From Geodermatophilaceae bacterium (GTDB lineage: Bacteria; Actinomycetota; Actinomycetes; Mycobacteriales; Geodermatophilaceae): 10,453 nt of DNA. Below are positions 1-5,685 of the stretch, one piece after another (positions within the stretch are counted from its first letter, which is position 1; each line of letters opens with the position of its first letter). The translations under genes and the position numbers were made by a program. The stretch is from contig JACCUM010000257.1 of NCBI GenBank assembly GCA_013811805.1, forward strand, positions 1 to 10,453. The letters are read 5' to 3'. The notes beneath the pieces were generated by a model. It was not told where the DNA came from and ran no database searches. It saw only the letters and a program-made list of their open reading frames with translations.

Positions 1-169
1 CCCAGGCGTACATCGAGGCTTCCGGGAAGACCACGAATTGGGCGCCGCGGCCGGCAGCCTGGGCGGTCAGCTCCTCGACCCGGCGAAGGTTCTTCTCCAC
101 GTCGGTGTCGGCCAGGAACTGGGCAACCGCGACGGGGAGGACGGTGCTGGCGGTGTCCTCGTTCGACAT
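1..169 (-). CDS. Carbon-nitrogen hydrolase (nitrilase superfamily), N-terminal part
   Basis: This is the first 56 codons of a gene that continues past the left edge. The ATG at 169-167 has an AGGGAG Shine-Dalgarno at 180-175, five bases upstream. The peptide has the superfamily opening: a short beta strand VAVAQF (residues 13-18), a helix NLRRVEELTAQAAGRGA, then a second strand ending FVVFPEASM. Glu50 in FPEA is the expected general-base glutamate of the Glu-Lys-Cys triad; the Lys and Cys lie outside the window. Known members hydrolyse nitriles, amides or N-carbamoyl compounds in the cytoplasm, and the substrate cannot be told from this fragment. The gene is divergent from a LacI-family regulator, and the shared 120-bp spacer holds two LacI-type palindromes, so LacI control is a reasonable inference. 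Family assignment is fairly secure despite the truncation. Confidence 0.82.
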   Translation of the reverse strand, partial: MSNEDTASTVLPVAVAQFLADTDVEKNLRRVEELTAQAAGRGAQFVVFPEASMYAW

Positions 170-174
170 CGAAA

Positions 175-180
175 CTCCCT
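175..180 (-). promoter_or_regulatory. Ribosome binding site of the C-N hydrolase gene
   Basis: Read on the minus strand this is AGGGAG, five bases before the ATG at 169. It fixes the start of the truncated hydrolase gene. Confidence 0.65.
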
Positions 181-190
181 TGTCAGGAAA

Positions 191-206
191 GTCAAACCGT
201 TTTGAC
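191..206. promoter_or_regulatory. LacI-type operator 1 (near-perfect 16-bp palindrome)
   Basis: GTCAAACCGTTTTGAC is a dyad with 7 of 8 half-site positions matching and a central CG. LacI-family repressors characteristically bind palindromes with a central CpG flanked by A-rich and T-rich arms, contacted by the hinge helices. The site lies between the divergent C-N hydrolase and LacI genes, in a locally AT-rich island. Binding by the adjacent LacI protein is inferred. Confidence 0.6.
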
Positions 207-207
207 T

Positions 208-219
208 CAAATCGATTTG
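208..219. promoter_or_regulatory. LacI-type operator 2 (perfect 12-bp palindrome)
   Basis: CAAATCGATTTG is a perfect palindrome with central CG. Its centre lies 15 bp from the centre of the neighbouring 16-bp palindrome. It sits just upstream of a TAGAAT sequence at 222-227 that could be the -10 element of the LacI gene, so binding here could block that promoter. Confidence 0.55.
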
Positions 220-221
220 TT

Positions 222-227
222 TAGAAT
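222..227 (+). promoter_or_regulatory. Possible -10 element of the LacI-family gene
   Basis: TAGAAT fits the actinobacterial TANNNT pattern, about 60 bases upstream of the GTG start at 290. A TTGACT at 202-207 is only 14 bp away, which is short for a -35, so the pair is uncertain. The hexamer abuts the second LacI-type palindrome. Confidence 0.3.
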
Positions 228-289
228 GCTCCCTGGTCCCGCTCAGGTCAAGTGCCGAGGCAGCACGGGTTGCCGGAAGGATTGCGCGC

Positions 290-1336
290 GTGGCCGTACC
301 ACCCGACCGATCCGAGCGGATCGACCCGCGTCGTACCAGGGCCACGATCAGCGATGTCGCCGCGCACGCCGGGGTATCGATCAGCACCGTCTCGCACGCG
401 CTGTCCGGGAATCGCCCCATCTCGGCGGCGACCCAGGCGCGGGTGCGGGAGGCCATCGAGGTGCTGGGGTACGGCGCCAACCCGACCGCGGCGTCGCTGC
501 GCACCGGCCGATCCGGCATCGTCGGCCTGATCCTGCGGCCCCGCGACGCCGTACACGGATCGCTTCGCGGGACCGAAACCTTCACCCGGCTGTCCGGGGC
601 CATCGCGACCGCGGTCCTCGATCGCGGAATCGGTCTGATGCACGTCCCCGACATCCTGAATCCAGCCACCGCGCGGGTTCCGATGGATGGCTGCATCGTG
701 GCCCATCCGTACGGTGAGGACGAGGTGCTCGCCGAACTGCTGCGCCGCGGGGTGCCGGTGGTCACCGTCGAGGAGGACCCGGACCATCCGGACTACCCGT
801 GGGCGGTGACCCTGGACTACCAGACCGTGCTCACCGAGCTGCTGGACGGTCTGTACGCCCAGGGCGCCCGGCGGATCGCCCTGGTGACCGGCACCGAGGA
901 CAACACCTGGAACCGACGCACCCGGCAGATCTACACCGAATGGGCGAGTGGGCACCAGATGCCAGTACGGCATGGCGCACTGTACGAGGGCGTCGGCGTC
1001 GACGGTGCGGAGGAGTTCATCGCGCCGATGCTGGGCGGGAGCAATCCACCGGACGCCGTGATCACCGGCCCGAGCCCGTTCGCCGCTGGGTTCGCCCACG
1101 TCGCCGAGGGCCTTGGCCTTTCCATCCCGGGGGACCTCATGCTGGCCGCGGTGACCGACAGCGAGTTCAGTCGAGGAAACAACCCGCCCATCACCGCGGT
1201 CGACCTCGCCCTGGAGGAGCTCGCTCGGCACGCCGTCGACCTGATGCTCGATCAGCTGAGCGGCCGTGCGCCCCCGGATCGGCCGATCGTGGTGCAGCCG
1301 ACGCTGCACTGGCGCGGCTCCACGATGCGCTCGTGA
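290..1336 (+). CDS. LacI-family transcriptional repressor
   Basis: A 348-aa protein of normal length for the family. Residues 19-40 form the N-terminal helix-turn-helix (TISDVAAHAGVS, then turn and recognition helix ISTVSHALSG). The hinge follows at about 64-74 (NPTAASLRTGR). The rest is a periplasmic-binding-protein-like effector domain beginning SGIVGLIL and ending with the segment ITAVDLALEELARHAVDLML typical of LacI C-termini. The GTG start at 290 has GGAAGG at 275-280 nine bases upstream and leaves an 18-residue leader before the HTH. Its effector cannot be read from sequence. Two CG-centred palindromes lie 70-100 bp upstream, in the region shared with the divergent C-N hydrolase gene, so autoregulation and control of that gene are likely. 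Its TGA stop directly abuts the stop of the convergent BASS transporter gene. Confidence 0.93.
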   Translation: MAVPPDRSERIDPRRTRATISDVAAHAGVSISTVSHALSGNRPISAATQARVREAIEVLGYGANPTAASLRTGRSGIVGLILRPRDAVHGSLRGTETFTRLSGAIATAVLDRGIGLMHVPDILNPATARVPMDGCIVAHPYGEDEVLAELLRRGVPVVTVEEDPDHPDYPWAVTLDYQTVLTELLDGLYAQGARRIALVTGTEDNTWNRRTRQIYTEWASGHQMPVRHGALYEGVGVDGAEEFIAPMLGGSNPPDAVITGPSPFAAGFAHVAEGLGLSIPGDLMLAAVTDSEFSRGNNPPITAVDLALEELARHAVDLMLDQLSGRAPPDRPIVVQPTLHWRGSTMRS

Positions 1337-2233
1337 TCAGGCATCCGCCGCGCGTACGTCGGGAGACGGGGCCTGATCCTGATCGGAACGTCGGGCGAAG
1401 AGATAGCCCGCGGCTGCGGCCGGGAAGAACATCAGCAGGCCGTACATCGCCGGAGCCACGGACAACTCGGTGTTGTCCAGCACCGTCACCGCGATCGTGA
1501 TCGCCAGGGTGGCGTTGTGTACGCCGACCTCCATGCCGGAGGCGATCGATTGACTGCGATCGACCCCGGCCAGCCGCGGCACCCAGTAGCCGATGAGCAG
1601 ACTCAGCGTGCAGAGCACGACGGACACCGTGCCGACCGCAACGACGTTGTCCAGGAATACATCCCGGGCCCCGGCCAGCGCGACCACGATGACCACGGCG
1701 AGCACGACGGCCGACCCGATCTTGACCGGGCGCTCCATCCGCTCGGCAAAATCCTGGAAGCGATGCCGTACGAACATCCCGATCGCCACCGGTACAAGCA
1801 CGATCGCGATGACGGCCAGCACCTTGTCGACCGGCAGCCCGATGTCGGTGGAGGAACCGAGGAAGTACGCCGCCGACGCGTTGACCACGACCGGAATGGT
1901 GATGACAGAGAGGACCGAGTTGATCGCGGTGAGGGTGATGTTCAGGGCGACGTCTCCGCCGGCGAGGTGACTGAACAGATTCGCGGTCGTCCCGCCCGGT
2001 GACGCGGCGAGCAGCATCATGCCGACCGCCAGCAGTGGATCGAGATTGACCGCGATGACCAGGCCGAAGCAGATCGCCGGAAGCAGCAGCGTCTGGCAGG
2101 CCAAGGCGAGGATCGCCGCCTTCGGTGCCCGCCCGACTCGAAGGAAGTCGGCCACGGTCAGCGTCAGGCCGAGCCCGAACATAATGATCGCAAGCGCAAT
2201 CGGCAGTCCAGCGGTGATGGCCGGTGAGTCCAC
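1337..2233 (-). CDS. Bile acid:sodium symporter (BASS) family transporter
   Basis: A 298-aa, very hydrophobic integral membrane protein. I chose the GTG at 2233 because GGAGGAG (2245-2239) lies five bases upstream and the protein then begins just before the first membrane helix. The frame stays open upstream to an ATG at 2308, but that adds an Arg/Thr-rich stretch unlike the family. Visible hallmarks are SPGGTTANLFSHLAGGDVAL (residues 78-97), the family's conserved SPGG loop, followed by LTAINSVLSVITIP. Near the C-terminus GMEVGVHNATLA resembles the conserved E-x-G-x-x-N crossover of the sodium sites. Family members carry out sodium-coupled uptake of organic anions (bile acids, pyruvate, pantothenate, other carboxylates), so the substrate is open. 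The gene lies 103 bp downstream of the ROK gene on the same strand and may be co-transcribed with it. The C-terminus is a short charged cytoplasmic-type tail. Confidence 0.88.
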   Translation of the reverse strand: MDSPAITAGLPIALAIIMFGLGLTLTVADFLRVGRAPKAAILALACQTLLLPAICFGLVIAVNLDPLLAVGMMLLAASPGGTTANLFSHLAGGDVALNITLTAINSVLSVITIPVVVNASAAYFLGSSTDIGLPVDKVLAVIAIVLVPVAIGMFVRHRFQDFAERMERPVKIGSAVVLAVVIVVALAGARDVFLDNVVAVGTVSVVLCTLSLLIGYWVPRLAGVDRSQSIASGMEVGVHNATLAITIAVTVLDNTELSVAPAMYGLLMFFPAAAAGYLFARRSDQDQAPSPDVRAADA

Positions 2234-2238
2234 CGACT

Positions 2239-2245
2239 CTCCTCC
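2239..2245 (-). promoter_or_regulatory. Ribosome binding site that decides the BASS transporter start
   Basis: On the minus strand this reads GGAGGAG, five bases before the GTG at 2233. No comparable site precedes the ATG at 2308, which is why the shorter protein is preferred. Confidence 0.65.
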
Positions 2246-2336
2246 ACTCCTCGGGTGCAGGACGGTGGTACGTGTCCTGATCGTGCTGGTCCGTGGCGCC
2301 GGATTCAAGAGGGACAGCGCGCAGGCGGCAGCCGGG

Positions 2337-3539
2337 TCAGGAGACGGCGGCCGGGAGGATCACCTCGGTGTGGTCGAGGGCCAACAAGAGCGCACCGATG
2401 ACGCCGGATCGATCGCCGAGTGAGGACACCGTGAGGGTCAGGGTCGAGGACACCGAGGCAAGCGCGTGCCGGCGTACGCCGCCCCGTACCGAGTCGAGCA
2501 GGAAATCCCCGGCCTGGGCCATGTCACCACCGATCACCAGCGCCGAGGGATTGATCAGGTTGGCCAGCATCGCCACCCCCCAACCGAGATGCGAGCCAAC
2601 GTCTTCGAACGTACGACGTACGGCGACGTCGCCTTCCTGAGCCGCGGCCACGAGCTCCTTCATCGCCGCGTTCGGGTGCTGCTGGTGCAGCATGTCGCCA
2701 ACCGCGCCAACCGAGGTGTAGGCCTCCAGGCAGCCACGGCTCCCGCACCGGCAGATGGGGCCGTTGGAATCGACGGTGAGGTGGCCGATCTCGCCCGCCG
2801 TACCCGCACCGCCATGGAACAGCCGCCCGTCCAGGATCAGGCCCGCGCCCACACCTGAGGACACCTTGAGGTAGACCATGCAGTCATGCCCGGCCCCGGC
2901 GCCGATCCGGTGCTCGGCCAGGGCACCGAGGTTGGCGTCGTTGTCCAGGTGGACCGGGCAGCCGAATCGAGCTGCCGCCTCCGCCCGCGCATCGACCCCG
3001 ACCCAGCCGGGCAGGATCGACGCGGCGGCCACCAGACCAGCGGCGTCGATCGGGGCCGGCAGGCCCATCCCAACGGCGAGCACGTCGGCACGAGCGGCCT
3101 GCAACTCGCCGAGCAGCTGCTCCAGCATCTCCTCGGCCATGTCCAGGCCCTGGGTGAAGGGATGGTCAGGCGCCAATGGCAGCCGATGTTCGGCAAGTAC
3201 CCGCCCGGCCAGATCTCCGATCGCCATCCGCAGGTGTCGGTGCCCGATGTCCAGGCCGGCGATCAGCCCGGCCCTGCGCGAGATCAGGACCGCTGTCCCG
3301 CGACCCGGGCCGCTGACGGTTTCCACGACCCCGGCAAGGAGAAGCTCCCGGACGATGTTCGAGACGGTTGCCGGCGCCAGCCCAGCGGTACGTGCGATGT
3401 CGGCCTGGGTGATCGAGGCTGTCGCATCGCCGGTGCGCAGCGCATCGATGACCCGGCGCTGGTTGGCCACCCGTAGCGCAGCCGTCGAGCCCCCTGCCCG
3501 CACGGAACCGAGCGACGAGTTGTGGGTGGGCGCGGTCAT
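2337..3539 (-). CDS. ROK-family transcriptional regulator (NagC/XylR type)
   Basis: A 400-aa protein from the ATG at 3539, of usual length for ROK repressors. A winged helix-turn-helix lies at about residues 27-80 (ITQADIARTAGLAPATVSNIVREL). A ROK domain follows from about 93: GLDIGHRHLRMAIGDL, LDNDANLGALAE (198-209), GGAGTAGEIGHL, and the zinc motif C263-R-C265-G-S-R-G-C270-LE with a preceding His in EIGH. The first phosphate loop reads DIGHRH rather than the kinase DIGGTK, so it is a regulator and not a sugar kinase. Other starts in frame are ATG 3548 and one at 3602. The latter would lie inside the intergenic inverted repeat, and none has a good Shine-Dalgarno, so the transcript may be leaderless. 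It is divergent from a sugar ABC operon and probably senses that sugar or its phosphate. Confidence 0.92.
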   Translation of the reverse strand: MTAPTHNSSLGSVRAGGSTAALRVANQRRVIDALRTGDATASITQADIARTAGLAPATVSNIVRELLLAGVVETVSGPGRGTAVLISRRAGLIAGLDIGHRHLRMAIGDLAGRVLAEHRLPLAPDHPFTQGLDMAEEMLEQLLGELQAARADVLAVGMGLPAPIDAAGLVAAASILPGWVGVDARAEAAARFGCPVHLDNDANLGALAEHRIGAGAGHDCMVYLKVSSGVGAGLILDGRLFHGGAGTAGEIGHLTVDSNGPICRCGSRGCLEAYTSVGAVGDMLHQQHPNAAMKELVAAAQEGDVAVRRTFEDVGSHLGWGVAMLANLINPSALVIGGDMAQAGDFLLDSVRGGVRRHALASVSSTLTLTVSSLGDRSGVIGALLLALDHTEVILPAAVS

Positions 3540-3546
3540 GGCGACC

Positions 3547-3575
3547 ATCAGACAACCCAGCGGCGGGCTCGTCAA
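3547..3575 (-). promoter_or_regulatory. Putative promoter of the ROK gene, possibly leaderless
   Basis: On the minus strand TTGACG (3575-3570) is followed after 17 bp by TCTGAT (3552-3547). Transcription would start around 3540, next to the ATG at 3539, which would make a leaderless mRNA. This fits the lack of a Shine-Dalgarno before that ATG. Confidence 0.35.
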
Positions 3576-3637
3576 GACTCGAACGTTAAATTCGATAAAC
3601 AAGCGATTTCAGTAAGTTTTCGTTCGAGTCTTGACGA
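3569..3637. promoter_or_regulatory. Divergent ROK/ABC regulatory region with perfect 17-bp inverted repeat
   Basis: The arms are 3569-3585 and 3621-3637. Each reads outward as CGTTCGAGTCTTGACGA, with no mismatch, and a 35-bp AT-rich spacer (3586-3620) lies between. Arm centres are 52 bp apart, close to five helical turns. Each arm ends with TTGACG, a good -35 hexamer, pointing towards its own gene: the ABC operon on the right and the ROK gene on the left. The arrangement suggests two copies of a ROK operator laid over two divergent promoters, so one regulator could switch both together. The repeat is seen directly; the binding and promoter roles are inferred. Confidence 0.65.
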
Positions 3638-3659
3638 CACCGCTGTGAGGCCCGACACT
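3631..3659 (+). promoter_or_regulatory. Putative promoter of the sugar ABC operon
   Basis: TTGACG (3631-3636) and GACACT (3654-3659) are separated by 17 bp. The -10 keeps only the A at position 2 and T at position 6 of TANNNT, so it is a moderate match. It would give a leader of about 45 bases before the GTG at 3712. The -35 lies within the right operator arm. Confidence 0.4.
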
Positions 3660-3702
3660 ACGTCGGACAGCGTTTCCGGCGTACTCATGCCGACACCCCC
3701 AT

Positions 3703-3707
3703 GGAGG
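3703..3707 (+). promoter_or_regulatory. Ribosome binding site of the sugar-binding protein gene
   Basis: GGAGG lies four bases before the GTG at 3712. It supports the GTG start; no other in-frame start in this leader has a comparable site. Confidence 0.6.
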
Positions 3708-3711
3708 AAAT

Positions 3712-4788
3712 GTGTCCCTGTCCGTTCGGCGCAGCGTCGTCATGCTCGCCGTATCAGCCATCAGCCTCGGCGGTGTGGCCGCCTGTGGAGCCAATGAGGC
3801 CGAGAGCGGGGGTGGCGACGGCGACAGCGCGGGCGGCAAGAAGATCGCCCTGCTGCTGCCCGAATCGCAGACCACCCGGTACGAGTCCTTCGACAAGCCG
3901 CTGTTCGAGGCCAAGGTTGCCGAGCTGTGCGAGGACTGCGAGGTGCTCTACTACAACGCCGACCAGGACGCGGGCACCCAGCAACAGCAGGTGGAGACCG
4001 CGATCACCGAGGACGTCGACGTCATGGTGCTCGACCCGGTCGACGGCAAGGCAGCGGCGAACCTGGTGCGCACGTCGCAGGAAGCCGACATCCCGGTGAT
4101 CGCCTACGACCGGTTCATCGAGGGGGCCGACTACTACATGTCCTTCGACAACGAGACCGTGGGTGAGCTGCAGGCCCAGGCGTTGGTCGATGCGGTCGGC
4201 CCGGCCGGCGGCAACATCCTGATGCTCAACGGTGCTCCGACCGACCCGAATGCTGCGCAGTTCAAGGCCGGGGCGCACAACGTGATCGACGCCAGCGACC
4301 TGACCATCGTGGCGGAGTACGACAACCCCGACTGGTCCCCGGAGAACGCCCAGCAGTTCGTCACCGACCAGCTGGCCTCGATCGACCCCAGCACGCTGGT
4401 CGGGGTTTACGCGGCCAACGACGGCCAGGCCGGTGGCGTCATCGCGGCCCTGACCGGCGCCGGAATCACCACGGTGCCCCCGGTGACCGGGCAGGACGCC
4501 GAACTCGCTGCGATCCAGCGGATCCTCGCCGGTCAGCAGCACATGACGGTGTACAAGCCGATCGCCATCGAGGCCGAGACCGCCGCGGAGGTCGCGGTGA
4601 ACATCGTCAACGGAGAGGAGGTCGGTGAGACCACCGACTTCGAGGGCGTGGCCTCGTTCATCTTCGACCCGATCGTGGTGACCGCCGAGAATGTCGCCGA
4701 CACGGTGGTGGCCGATGAGTTCTACGCCGTGGAGGACATCTGCACCGACGACTACGCGGACGCCTGTGCAACCGCGGGCGTTGCCTGA
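3712..4788 (+). CDS. Sugar ABC transporter substrate-binding lipoprotein (XylF-like)
   Basis: A 358-aa secreted lipoprotein. It has a signal peptide with Arg6-Arg7 and a hydrophobic core (about 9-21), ending in the lipobox V-A-A-Cys25, then a Gly/Asp/Glu-rich linker to about residue 42. The mature domain is a type I periplasmic binding fold: KKIALLLPESQTTRYESFDKPLFEAKV at the start, VMVLDPVDGKAAANLV, VIAYDRFIEGADYYMSFDNETVGE, ANDGQAGGVIAAL, and VTGQDAELAAIQRILAGQQHMTVYK. These segments are very close to the D-xylose/ribose/fructose binding protein group, especially XylF. It captures a monosaccharide outside the membrane and hands it to the permease encoded downstream. The GTG start at 3712 has GGAGG at 3703-3707. 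It is the first gene of the operon, and a 60-bp gap with a small hairpin separates it from the ATPase gene. The exact sugar is not determined. Confidence 0.92.
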   Translation: MSLSVRRSVVMLAVSAISLGGVAACGANEAESGGGDGDSAGGKKIALLLPESQTTRYESFDKPLFEAKVAELCEDCEVLYYNADQDAGTQQQQVETAITEDVDVMVLDPVDGKAAANLVRTSQEADIPVIAYDRFIEGADYYMSFDNETVGELQAQALVDAVGPAGGNILMLNGAPTDPNAAQFKAGAHNVIDASDLTIVAEYDNPDWSPENAQQFVTDQLASIDPSTLVGVYAANDGQAGGVIAALTGAGITTVPPVTGQDAELAAIQRILAGQQHMTVYKPIAIEAETAAEVAVNIVNGEEVGETTDFEGVASFIFDPIVVTAENVADTVVADEFYAVEDICTDDYADACATAGVA

Positions 4789-4798
4789 CCCGCTGATC

Positions 4799-4811
4799 CC
4801 AGGGCACCTGG
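4799..4811 (+). other. Small hairpin between binding-protein and ATPase genes
   Basis: CCAGG, GCA, CCTGG form a 5-bp stem with a 3-base loop, 11 bases after the stop of the binding-protein gene. Intergenic hairpins at this position in ABC operons often raise the amount of binding-protein mRNA relative to the membrane components. The stem is short and could be chance. Confidence 0.25.
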
Positions 4812-4848
4812 CTCGTGACAGGCCTTTCGTACGGACCGAGGAGATGAC

Positions 4849-5685
4849 GTGACCGCCACGCTGCAGGAACGGCCGGCGGCTCACACCGGCGAGCCGGTGC
4901 TGTCGATGTCCGGCATCAGCAAGCGCTTTGGCGCCGTCCAGGCGCTGTCGGACGTGAGCTTTGCCGTACGTACGGGTGAGGTTGTCGCACTGGTCGGGGA
5001 CAACGGCGCTGGCAAGTCCACGCTGGTCAAGGTGATCTCTGGTGTGCACCAAGCGGATTCCGGGACGATCCTGTTCGACGGCAAGCCAGTGAGGGTCAAT
5101 GGCCCGGTGGCAGCACAGCGACTCGGCATCGCGACGGTGTTCCAGGACCTGGCGCTGTGTGACAACCTAGATGTCGTCGCCAACCTGTCGCTGGGGCAGG
5201 AGCGGGTCCGCGGGGTGTTCCTCGACGAAGTCGAGATGGAACGCAAGGCCTGGAAACTCTTGCGCCAGCTGTCGGCCAAGATCCCCTCCGTACGGATTCC
5301 GATCGCCGCCCTGTCCGGTGGTCAGCGGCAGACTGTCGCGATTGCCCGCTCGCTGATCGGTGAACCCAAGGTGGTCATGCTGGACGAGCCGACCGCCGCC
5401 CTCGGTGTGGCCCAGACCGCCGAAGTGCTCAACCTGGTCGAGCGGCTGCGGGAGAACGGGCACGGCGTCATCCTGATCAGTCACAACATGGCCGATGTCC
5501 AAGCGGTTGCGGACCGCATCGTCGTACTCCGGTTGGGCCGCAACGCCGCTGAGTTTAACGTCGAAGACGCGAGTACGGACCGGCTGGTGGCTGCGATCAC
5601 CGGTGCTTCGGACAACGTCGTGACCAAACGCCGATCCAGAGGGCTCGAGCATGACGCAGATCGTACGAGCGGAGCATCGTCATGA
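4849..5685 (+). CDS. Sugar ABC transporter ATPase, single nucleotide-binding domain
   Basis: A 278-aa ATPase that powers import by the adjacent binding protein and permease. Visible motifs: Walker A G50-DNGAGKST-58, Q-loop Gln99 (VFQD), ABC signature LSGGQ (155-159), Walker B VVMLDE (175-180) and the switch His212 (ILISHNM). All are intact, so it should be active. It carries one ATPase domain, as in the fructose-type FrcA proteins, rather than the fused pair of about 500 aa in XylG/RbsA/MglA, and would work as a homodimer. The GTG start at 4849 has GAGGAG at 4838-4843. The last 25 or so residues are a charged, Ser-rich tail beyond the normal domain end. The stop overlaps the permease ATG by four bases (ATGA), which suggests translational coupling. 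Confidence 0.93.
   Translation: MTATLQERPAAHTGEPVLSMSGISKRFGAVQALSDVSFAVRTGEVVALVGDNGAGKSTLVKVISGVHQADSGTILFDGKPVRVNGPVAAQRLGIATVFQDLALCDNLDVVANLSLGQERVRGVFLDEVEMERKAWKLLRQLSAKIPSVRIPIAALSGGQRQTVAIARSLIGEPKVVMLDEPTAALGVAQTAEVLNLVERLRENGHGVILISHNMADVQAVADRIVVLRLGRNAAEFNVEDASTDRLVAAITGASDNVVTKRRSRGLEHDADRTSGASS

Noticed and set aside
67..765. 232-codon minus-strand frame across the hydrolase start and the LacI gene
   Set aside because: Ser/Arg/Thr-rich composition, no motif, and it overlaps two well supported genes and the operator region.
248..1309. 353-codon open frame on the minus strand
   Set aside because: Antisense shadow of the LacI-family gene, which has clear HTH and effector-domain motifs.
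2258..2279. CAGGAC/GTCCTG inverted repeat in the ROK-BASS gap
   Set aside because: Six-base stem with a 10-base loop and no U-tract; too weak to call a terminator or attenuator.
2234..2308. Longer N-terminus for the BASS transporter from the ATG at 2308
   Set aside because: No Shine-Dalgarno, atypical Arg/Thr-rich leader; GGAGGAG directly precedes the GTG at 2233.
3754..5052. Long 432-codon open frame on the minus strand
   Set aside because: It is antisense to the sugar-binding protein and ATPase genes, His/Val/Gly/Arg-rich without any domain pattern, and its existence follows from GC-rich codon structure of the real genes.
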